This document shows, one piece after another, positions 54,909 through 64,000 of a stretch of DNA of 64,000 nucleotides. Source of the DNA: Bryoerythrophyllum caledonicum (Eukaryota; Streptophyta; Bryopsida; Pottiales; Pottiaceae); assembly GCA_963971425.1 (NCBI GenBank), contig OZ020524.1, forward strand, positions 21,443,022 to 21,507,021. Direction: 5' to 3'. Within the stretch, counting starts at the first letter, position 1. Each line of letters begins with the position of its first letter. The notes under the pieces were generated by a model. It was not told the DNA's origin. It worked only from the letters and a program-made list of their open reading frames with translations, and did not search any database. A program made the position numbers and the translations under genes.

Positions 54909-54971
54909 AATGTCATTTTCAGTGTAGTGTGCACACCCCTTTTCACACTAAAGCCCAAGGAAAATGACATT
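54909..54971. repeat. 12-bp inverted repeat near the enoyl-ACP reductase promoter
   Basis: AATGTCATTTTC at 54909-54920 pairs perfectly with GAAAATGACATT at 54960-54971, enclosing an inner AGTGTAGTGTG / CACACT pair. It lies about 180 bases upstream of the start codon. It may be a small palindromic element or a regulatory hairpin. Confidence 0.7.
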
Positions 54972-55100
54972 CTGGTTTGAACAGCCCCTTTCACACCACA
55001 GGCCAAGGCAAAGAAGCACGGACGGAGTGGACGAAGTGTTGGGCCTTCTTCACCCACTCCACCCCACGCTCCTGGTCCCACTCCTCGTCTCTCTCGCACA

Positions 55101-55133
55101 CTCGCTCTCCCTCCCTCCCTCTCTCTCCCTCCC
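55101..55133 (+). promoter_or_regulatory. CT-rich tract in the enoyl-ACP reductase leader
   Basis: CTCGCTCTCCCTCCCTCCC-type pyrimidine stretch ending 15 bases before the start codon, so probably in the 5' UTR. Plant Y-patches and CT-rich leaders have this form. Confidence 0.5.
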
Positions 55134-55148
55134 AATCTCGCTGCCGCA

Positions 55149-58100
55149 ATGGCCACCATGTGCACGCGCGCAGCAGCAGTGGCGACGGCCACCATCACGG
55201 CGTCCTCCTCGCCCGTCTCAAAGTCCTCCAACGCGCACCGCCTCGCCCTGAAATCCTCCTTCCATGGCGCCCGGACGTCGTCTTCTCTCGCGCCCGGCGT
55301 GCGCACCAGGAAGCAGCAGCAGCAGCCTCTGCGATGCGTGCGCGCTATGTCGTCTGCCAATGGCGCCTCGGGCCCCCCCTCGGGCCTGCCCATCGACCTC
55401 CGAGGTAGTACCGTCTCGTTAGAATTCGCTTCGCTCTTCTGCTCTTATTGATGATTTGGGTGTTGGCTTTGGTAGGGAAGAGGGCGTTCATTGCGGGTGT
55501 GGCGGACGATCAGGGCTTCGGGTGGGCCATTGCGAAGGCCCTCGCCGCTGCGGGAGCTGAGATTCTCGTCGGAACTTGGGTGCCTGTACGTGGAATTGAG
55601 TTCGATTGGATTGGATTGGATTGTGTTCAGGGTTTAGGGCTTTTGGTTTGATCTCTTCTTTGTCAATGCAGGCGCTCAACATCTTCGAGACCAGTTTGAG
55701 GAGGGGCAAGTTCGACGAGTCGCGGAAGTAAGTGCCTACTGCATTGGAAAGTTCTAGGGATGCATTAGTACATTGGGGATATCATGGGAGCTCATTGGTT
55801 CATGTGCTACTCTTTCAGGCTCGCTAATGGAGGGCTTCTTGAAATCGCCAAAGTTTATGCCCTGGATGCTGTTTTTGACACTCCGGAGGATGTGCCTGAA
55901 GATGTAAGTCAGCCTCGCCGATTAAGTTCATTGACATGTTTTGTCAAGTGTAGAATCTGAACCATTATCTTGACCTTAGGATCAATGTTCCATTTAGAAT
56001 TTGAATCACAATCAGCATATGTTAGAATATGAATCATAATCATTGTATAGTGTAGAACTTAGATGTTGAACCATAAATATTACTTCACAATGATTGGGGG
56101 GTTATGGTTAGATTTTGAATCAGTACATAGAGTTTGAGCCATAATCCTTGTGAAGTACAGATATTAGAATCTGAACCATTAATTTTGCAAGAACTTTTTT
56201 TTGGATTTTTATTAGTTTCTGTACTAGAGCATACCCTGCCCTTTTTCAGATAACTTCGGATGGTGTGTCTGAATTGGCGACTGTGATATTATGTTAGTAT
56301 GACCGTTTGGGGGGTTGTTTTTTATCCAGATCAAGAACAACAAGAGATACTCTGGGTCATCCGCTTGGACCGTGCAGGTATATTATTTCTCAATCATTCC
56401 ATATTTCCCAGAGCGTTCGGAGTAACAAGACTTTTGGAAATGCTGAGCTGAAAGCTTTTTTTTCTTCGGTATCTAGGGAACTTTTCCTGTACCCTTTTCT
56501 TGTTTTCTCTAGGGAACACGAATGTACAATATTGGCGTTTTCCATTGACAAGTTCTTCTGGGATTTTGCTTAATGTCACAGGAATGTGCCGAAGCTGTGA
56601 AGGCCGATTTTGGCACCATCGACATCCTGGTGCACTCACTCGCCAATGGTCCTGAAGTAAGTACTAGTAATCAAGTCGAGCCTGGAACGTTTTGCTTTTT
56701 GTATATTCGCATCGATGTCCTTCAATTTGATAAGGAATTGTTACTTGCGTTTGGCTAAATATGTGGCTCTTACTGTCTTCAGGTCACCAAGCCACTTATG
56801 GAGACCACACGGAAGGGATACTTGGCTGCAATCTCAGCTTCCACGTATTCCTACGTCTCACTCTTGAAATACTTTGCTCCTATCATGAACCGAGGTACAA
56901 ATTGACTCCCTATTACGTTTTCTAAAGGATGCAGTTAACATTTATAGACACTGAATTGACAACCACTCGAGGTGTTTGAATTGTCATATGTGATTTTGAT
57001 TTTCCTTGGACTCGTGGTATAGTATTAGTTGGTTTTTGGTATCACTCTCTAGATGTGTGAGCTTTCTTGCTTTTACAGAAAATAAATATTGTGCTTGAAT
57101 TCACTTGAACGATGCTCGGTGGATCCAGGTGGTTCTGCTCTTTCTCTGACTTACTTGGCATCTGAGAAGATCATCCCTGGGTAAGATTCAGATCTATGCG
57201 CATCTTTGACTTGGAGTAGTTCGCGAAATACGATAAAATTTATGGTTTTTATTGATTTGTTCTTCCCGAAAATTCACTGTCCACAGTGATTTTGGGCGTT
57301 GGTTGTTCTTTTTATTGTTCATCTGCATGTGTTCTAAGAACGTCCTGAATAGAACAACGTCTCGGGAAGCAGGTCTTTCGCTGCACACATCCTTCCCAAT
57401 AATTTAAGTCAGTACAATGACTGAAAATGGAATTGTTTGTCCTCATGGCAGATATGGAGGAGGGATGAGCTCCGCCAAGGCTGCACTTGAAAGTGACACA
57501 CGCGTAAGTTACAAAATTTCCTTTCTGGCTCGTGTGAAAATGCGTGCAAAGATTTTTCCGAGTCCATTATGAATCGCAGCAGTCACGTTGTGCTTCCATG
57601 GGTTGTTTGTTTCATAGACCGCCTGTGTTTCAGGCGTTGAGGTCAATCTGTTGATTTTATTTCTCATCAGGTTCTCGCCTTCGAGGTTGGCCGGAAGTAC
57701 GGTATCCGGGTGAATACCATTTCAGCAGGTATGGAAGTGTTGACGCGCTCATTTCATCTGGCAAATATCTCACTTTGTCAGGTTGCTAGTGTCACTACTC
57801 TCTACAGCAATTGTCTCTTCTGCCAAGTTTGTTGGAAACAGAGATTTGTACTACAGTAAACGTATTGGGTTTGGAGTTCTGCAATCGAGGTTTTTTATAA
57901 CCCTTTTTGTGTATTGTTGGCTTCTACATCTATTTAATGCAGGTCCTTTGAGAAGCAGAGCAGCTAAGGCTATCGGTTTCATTGATGACATGATTAATTA
58001 CTCCACTGCTAATGCACCTTTGCAAAAGGAACTTGAAGCGGGTAAGATCTTACGCATCTTTCATGATTATGGAACTTAACCTCATGAGGACAAAAGTGTC

Positions 58101-58751
58101 CATCGCCATAGCTCATCAAACCTCAAACGAATCATGAGAAACTTGTAGGAAAGGCCCAAATTGCATACTAACAGATAGAAAGAAGTTTGTCCGATGACAT
58201 GGGATGCTATCCATATGTTTCCATTTTTGCTTTCTTCATGTTCGGATGAAAATGCAAGTCCCTACTCATATAGTCCCATTTTCAATTTTTCCTTTGTTCT
58301 AAAACATGGGGTGTAAAGGTTTGAAGTCCCATTTCCAGCTGTCACTCTGTTCAATAACACAGGGTAGTTTGGATGCACTTACAAAGTTCATATGTCTATG
58401 CATAGAGATTCGAAGTCCCATTTCCATTTCATGATTGGGCATTTAGGGCTTAATTTCATCATCAACGGTATCAGGAAGATGCCTGAGGGGGTTGTTTCAT
58501 ATTATTTCAGCATGTTCTATTGGCCTTCTCTTTCTGTTCTTGTCTGCATTGACATTTGGTTATGAATCACGAAATGTGCAGATGACGTTGGACACACCGC
58601 TGCGTTCTTGTCATCACCTCTGGCCAGCGCTGTAACCGGGTCATTGATCTATGTTGACAATGGGCTTCACGCGATGGGCTTGGCGGTGGACAGCCCATCT
58701 GTTTCGAAGGCAGCGGCTCCAGCGCCGGAGAAGACCAATGTTGCGGCTTGA
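55149..58751 (+). CDS. MOD1: Plastid enoyl-[acyl-carrier-protein] reductase (NADH)
   Basis: Last reductive step of each plastid fatty-acid elongation cycle: reduces trans-2-enoyl-ACP with NADH in the type II synthase. Twelve exons: 55149-55404, 55476-55585, 55672-55727, 55819-55903, 56330-56377, 56582-56656, 56783-56894, 57129-57180, 57452-57503, 57671-57728, 57943-58041, 58582-58751; 390 residues. Residues 1 to about 70 are Ser/Ala/Arg-rich without acidic residues until late, a chloroplast transit peptide. The FabI/SDR fold shows the nucleotide-binding [16 protein letters not shown], the HSLANGPE segment, the STYSYVS tyrosines, and catalytic Tyr266 and Lys274 in YGGGMSSAK. It ends in a short Ala/Pro-rich tail. 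Length and motifs match plant MOD1/ENR. The first ATG has good context (GCAATGGCC). Confidence 0.96.
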
Positions 58752-61700
58752 ATGTCTTGAATATTGTTACTTTGTTGGTAGAGTTTTGTACTAATTGAAG
58801 CGGTATGTACCACTTCTAGGAAGAGGTGATGGTAGGGTGTTTATATTCTCATAGGTTTATGGCGATACTGGCAACCTCACCGCTCTTCTGTGATGAGGTT
58901 AGGGACGTTCTACTTCTTTTGGATGCTGTTGGTGGTAGAATATGCCTCCTTTTCCATTTTGTGAAGTTGTTGAGGCATTTCTTGATTTTATGAGGAACAT
59001 TGATTTACCTAAGTTCTAACGTCCATTTTTGGGTCGTTTGGGCACGTTAACCTTTGTAGCAAGCACTACATGCCACCTCTGAGAAAAATCTGATGAAAAT
59101 CTAGAGGCAAAGCAAGATGAGCAACTATTGGGATCGGTGCTACCAATATCGATGCAGGCATTAGTGAACTCCAATGATTTTTGTGAAGTGGGGTCACATA
59201 AAATGTACCAGGTGTGTACATAATGTTCTGCATAATCTATTGCCCTTGTAGGTTCTCCCAGGCCTTGTGAGCTCGTAGGTCTTAAAGGATTAACTCCTAA
59301 AGATTACGGCTTTACTTTTTCTATATTCAAGTGCTCCAGATTGATAGCTTTGAGGAAAATGTGATTTTAATGTCTAATATTCATGTTTAGAGTTGTTTGT
59401 AAGGTCATTCAAAGTTTCAATAAGGTACTCTTTTTGTTGGATTCATAATAATATCCTTTTCTTAGTCTTACTAGTTACTAGATCAATTAATACGATTGAT
59501 GGTATCTCAAGTATAATCTTTATCTAGTAAGGAATGGATGGTGGTTTCTACACTCAAGTTAGAAGTGGATTTAGTCGCCTTTTAGAAGGAAGGAGGAGAG
59601 GTCATGTTGTACCATAAAGCTTAGTTGTCTCCTTGATGTGGAGGTTTAGAAATATATAAATTATTAGGAGCTTTGCACCTCTACGAACTTGTAGATTGTT
59701 CCTTGTACTTTCAGTTTTGAGTTACTCATAATCCACATTGTGCTTAGATGCTTCAATGAATGTGGAGTGTGATGAAGTAGGATTTGATGGAAATAAATAC
59801 CTTTAGAATTTGAAGTGTACTCTTTTTCATTCTTATTTTAGGTGTATAGTAAATATTGTATTTTTGAGTTACAAAAGTGTGGGATTTGAGGAATTAGGAG
59901 TTTGTACTTTTAAGCACATTTAATTTTGTCCTTTTAGCTACAATTTAATATTAGTCAATGTGGTCCTTATGTGGTTTAAAGAGTGATTGCTTAAAGTTCA
60001 AATTGAATTTTTGAATGGAGGTTTCTTCTTTCCTTATGGTTTTGAGGAATTATAACATGTGGTGGAAGTGGAGGAAATTTTTTAGGATGCTCATGAATAT
60101 AGTAATGAAATTCCTTCAATTGAAACAATGAATGAGACATACTATTAGATTCATTGTTAGATTGCGAATCTAATATTGAAATCAATGGTAATGATTAGTG
60201 GTGGAGAATAGGAGGGGCTTGACCACTAGGATCTCAACTTTTTGAAAGACATCACTAAAATTTTGACAGATGAGCCTTTTCTTCCTTTTTTTTAATTGAG
60301 ACTTTTCAAAGTATGTTCATTTTGCAATTGTAAGTGAGAAATAGATGATCATTTGAATATGAAAAGAAACGTTGCCTCATAATCAAGGTTGTGCAGTGGT
60401 TCTAGTTTTTGTCCCTTCTCTATGAATCATAGGCATACTATATATGTCAATGTATCATTGAGAGATGTGAAATCTTTAGGACCATGTGAAGGTGGTAGTT
60501 CTTATTGTTGGATTTGTATCATCCTCTATAACACAATCCTAAAGACAGGGAAACTTCTCTTGTTGAGGTTTGATATTCTACAGTATAAGGTTTTAAATTT
60601 AATGCTAGTGAGAAATACTTATCTTTAATAACTATATTTGGTGCAAATTAATAAATTGGAGTACTAATTTTTAAATAGAAGGAATTTATAATTTGTATGT
60701 AGAAATTTGCATTCAATCTTGTCTAACTTATATAGGTGATAAGTTTGGAGATGAGGTTTATAAAGTTTCTCATAACCTTTTCAATGCTACTCTATATAAT
60801 ATATGCTTAAAGCATTTGGTGCAAGAGAGGGTGCTCCAAGTTTGGCATTTGAAAGCCTATGCACTTATATCTACCACCGCCATAGGGAAGAAACAATTAT
60901 TGCTTTCATAGAAAAACAACGCAACTAAACCTTCTAGAGATAAAGATATTAAACAAGTGAGGACGTCTAGATCATGTAGTAGTTCTTTTTAGTTGAAACG
61001 AATTAATGAACCACTAGTAGATGATAAGATAAATGACTTTTCCAAGGAAGGAGAAGAAGATACTATTTATGTTGGGACAAAGTTTACATGACGTAAACGA
61101 GGTTCTATGGTGATCAATTAATTTTATATGCTACAATATAAAGAAGTATTGTGTGTGTTTGGAAAGGACGTGGCTTATAGTAAAGGTAGTTGTTGTAACT
61201 ATTCTCATAAATTCACCCTTTAGACCAAATGTCAAATTTATTTACCACTTTTATCTAGATTATCTATTAAGGAGACTTTGCATGTACATTGAAGACCTCA
61301 TCTGCTATCTAGAAACAATATCTCATGACTAATAATGCTTCCCACATATAAATGGTAACTAGTTCCCACAATTATACCTTATTGCCTCAATATCCCCTCC
61401 AATACTTGGTTACATTTACTAAATTTCTTTTATCAACTTGTATATGCTATGCACTTGAGATTTTGACAAATTGTGAATAAGATATTGAAGAATTTACTTC
61501 TAAAATTTTGTTGTCATAGCTATCAAATGAGAAACAAACCTTCAAAGTTACTTTTCCAATTTGTATGCTTTCTAGACCTCTTCTACTCCAATGCTTCCTT
61601 GCTCCTTGCTTGATTGAGGTCTTTGCTATAATTCATCGCAAAAAATGATGCCTCTTACCAGAGATACAGTCCCATATCAAGATTCCTTGTCTATCATGCA

Positions 61701-63648
61701 AAACACAACAAAAACCGTAGCCTAGTAAATTCTATCCTCTTCATAAATCAAGTATAGAAGATTCAACCAATGCTTTTTAAAGTCTCTCTTCATTCTTCCA
61801 ACCACCTCAACATCTATAGCAATATAAAAACTTAAAAGCACTGGAGCCTCTCACTTTCTAATACTAAATTTTCAAATGCACAAAACTTAGACAAAGATTC
61901 TACATATTATTACTAACCTCTTCACACCACCAACTTAAGAACACTATTTTCAGCTTCCTTGGCCGATAGGAAAGATTTGGGATTAGGGCTCAATGAAACT
62001 CAAGGTGGCTAGTGCTTGGCTGCCGCAGTCTACTTACTCCATCATAATCCTCTCTCTTATCCTTTTCTTCCTATCAGTCTTGGTCTTCAACCAAGAAACT
62101 AGTCCTTAATCAACCACCAAGTAGTACATAAAGTAGAACACCAATACTCTAACCTCTACTTACTCGGACACTTAAAAAACTAATAAACTCACATAAACAA
62201 TTGTTTCAAATTGCTAATTAGCCGACATCATGACAACAATTGTAATAATGGTCCGAAAGAGTTTGAGGAGAGTGATCTCTCCGCCTACCATGGCTTTGGC
62301 GTATTAAAGCAATGTCAAACAACTTCAAGAGATGGTGGAAAGTTAGAGCAAGTTACATATTTTTTTCTTCATCATAATATTAAAAGACATTATTGAATTT
62401 CAACATTTTATAAAGATAAAATATAAATTTTCCTTTATCTATGCTGTATTGCTCATTAAAAAAATTTGAACTTAAATGCATTCAAATGGACATATAATGT
62501 GTATTTTTTAGATTCTTTAGGCAAGAACAATTTCATTGATTGTTGACAAATCAAGATTACAAGGTTGCAAGGTGAAGAGAAGTAGATTTTTTATCAACCG
62601 TATGCATCTAATCACAAAAATGCATTGAATTAATCATTTATGGTAGTCATTTGAGACAACTAGATGAGACAGCTTACTAGAAGATTTCCATGATGTAAGT
62701 CATGGGCATTAGATTTGATTTTTCAACCAAATCGTATGCAAAATTTAAACCATATGATCTACGTTGTAGTTGTTTTTTTTATCAAGATGGGATGGTTGTA
62801 TGTGTCAAATTTTGCATACAATTTGTAATTGCAAAATCTTCTTATGTCATTTCCATGTCCTAAAAGTTAAGAATAAGAATCTTGTCACTAATATTGTTAT
62901 TCTTGATAGAAAAACGTTTGGATAGCTTTGCATGTTTTGATGCATTGTCTTCAAAAAGACCATTTTGGTGATAACTTAAACAAGTTCTACAAGGATTTTC
63001 AACGTGTATTTGGTGTAATAGACTATATATAGGGAGTAAAATAGTGCAAATGTGCCATCGAAAAGGCTTCAATTTGGTTGAATTTCTTGTAGGTGGTGGT
63101 AATGAACATTACCAACAGCATGGAACAATATTGGAAGTACAATTAGTGTATTCTGCTCCAAGAAAGAGTGAACCATCTTCTCAGAGATATTATAATTTTC
63201 ATTGTCAAGAGCACAACAAATAGAAGTCAAGCTAAAGGACCAATCAAACTAATTGATCACTTCAAAATGGTGCAACTTATAAGAAGCTTTTGGAAAGCAT
63301 AAAAATTTCATATCGATGGTTATATGATATTAATATTTACCATTACCATGGATATTGAAAATTCAAATGCATCTTCTTTTAAGCTAGGTGTATTTCAACT
63401 TTAGGTGGTTCTTGCAGAATTACACAATAATACAACATAGTGCACCGTAGGTGTTTAAAATAAAAACATATATTAAAAGCGTACCAAGGGACTCAAAATG
63501 TAGCCATGCCAAGGGTTGATGAGGAATATATGTTGTTTCATGTGATGAAGGAGAATTTCCATGATATTAGACAATTTTTTTTATTGAGCACTCATATTTA
63601 TTATTGTCCAACTCGTATATTTACTTTCAAGTACATATTTTGGAGGTC
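58752..63648. other. AT-rich intergenic DNA without recognised genes
   Basis: 58752-59050 includes the reductase 3' UTR. The rest is AT-rich. Short open frames near 60389-60911 (SMNHRHTIYVNVSLRDV, YKVSHNLFNATLYNICLKHL) have a faint coding look and may be a decayed transposon gene, but no family could be named. Nothing else was seen. Confidence 0.35.
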
Positions 63649-64000
63649 TTACAATTTTTGAGAGACTATTTTATACACCTTGTTGTAAAAGAACCAAAAT
63701 GGAATTTTATGCCAAAGAATCACGATGTTATTGCTATTGATGTTAAATAAAGTAGAGAGATGGTTGCACAAGCAATTCGGCCCCTCATCTTGATCCTTGT
63801 ACGGTTCCTTGTCTTCATCCCAATCATGGCTTGCCAACACCCTGGCGGTTTCGTAGGTGGTTTCCTCGTTATCACGTAGTAGGTCATAATGGTGGTAGAG
63901 GTGGTACAGAAAAGGGAAGATTGGGGTAGGTCGCGCCTCACCTAATCCGGTAAGCAACTTCTCCACTAATTCCCCACTATCTCTCCCCACGCTATCGGCC
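63649..64000 (-). CDS. Partial unknown gene or gene fragment at window edge
   Basis: An open frame runs in from beyond the right edge: ADSVGRDSGELVEKLL, then RPTPIFPFLYHLYHHYD, EETTYETARVLASHDWDEDKEP, then into AT-rich sequence and a stop at 63649. The first 80 residues look genuinely coding (GC-richer, amphipathic). The last 30 are probably intron or decayed sequence. I do not recognise the family; it may be the 3' part of a repeat-associated gene. Confidence 0.35.
   Translation of the reverse strand, partial: ADSVGRDSGELVEKLLTGLGEARPTPIFPFLYHLYHHYDLLRDNEETTYETARVLASHDWDEDKEPYKDQDEGPNCLCNHLSTLFNINSNNIVILWHKIPFWFFYNKVYKIVSQKL

Noticed and set aside
60389..60911. Possible decayed transposon gene
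   Set aside because: Short frames with a faint coding look but no motif strong enough to name a family; mentioned only in the intergenic entry.
1..64000. tRNA or rRNA genes
   Set aside because: No cloverleaf with conserved A/B boxes and no rRNA-like stretch was noticed on either strand by eye; a tRNAscan run would settle it.

Overview
The window reads as nuclear DNA of a land plant. Six multi-exon genes with consensus GT-AG introns encode plant-type proteins: a plastid-targeted enoyl-ACP reductase, a plant-type ARID-PHD protein, a SKIP22-like F-box protein, a COG4 subunit, a cation/calcium exchanger and a gamma-glutamyl hydrolase. One plant-type telomeric motif (CCCTAAA) is also present. GC-rich exons lie in AT-rich, repeat-loaded intergenic DNA. 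I cannot name the species. The mix of compact genes with a Dualen-like LINE and a DUF7869-like relic makes me lean towards a non-seed plant such as a bryophyte, lycophyte or fern, but this is only an inference.

Layout. 1-5.9 kb: repeats (a palindromic element, copy A of a dispersed repeat, a Helitron-like terminus, a 19-bp minisatellite). 5.9-7.5 kb: gamma-glutamyl hydrolase (minus). 8.3-9.0 kb: a tentative two-exon gene (plus). 9.2-11.8 kb: SKIP22-like F-box protein (minus). 14.0-18.3 kb: COG4 (minus, ten exons). 18.3-23.5 kb: promoters and repeats. 23.6-28.4 kb: ARID4-like chromatin protein (plus, sixteen exons). 28.9-29.6 kb: repeat copy C. 30.2-32.3 kb: CCX exchanger (minus). 33.3-34.2 kb: an array of imperfect hairpins. 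35.3-37.0 kb: a dead transposase-like gene. 38.1-40.5 kb: a LINE tail copy, a Helitron-like terminus and a TIR element. 40.8-52.9 kb: one 12-kb LINE on the minus strand. 55.1-58.8 kb: enoyl-ACP reductase (plus, twelve exons). 58.8-64 kb: AT-rich DNA without a recognised gene, plus a fragment at the right edge.

The host genes are unrelated housekeeping genes (folate turnover, ubiquitin ligation, Golgi tethering, chromatin, ion homeostasis, plastid fatty-acid synthesis) and do not form a cluster. All exon chains given here close in frame.

The most interesting object is the LINE. A perfect 12-bp target-site duplication bounds it. Its main reading frame of 2107 codons is uninterrupted and carries an AP-type endonuclease, reverse transcriptase, a Cys cluster, a chromodomain-like segment, a segment resembling PCIF1-type methyltransferases, RNase H, and a C-terminal CCHC-RHN-KPD module like the restriction-like endonuclease of R2-type elements. 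This is the Dualen/RandI dual-endonuclease layout. Upstream in the same frame lies a 2A-like translational recoding motif (SGDIETNPG), altered at its last residue. A single TAG sits where a Trp codon is expected at the start of the endonuclease.
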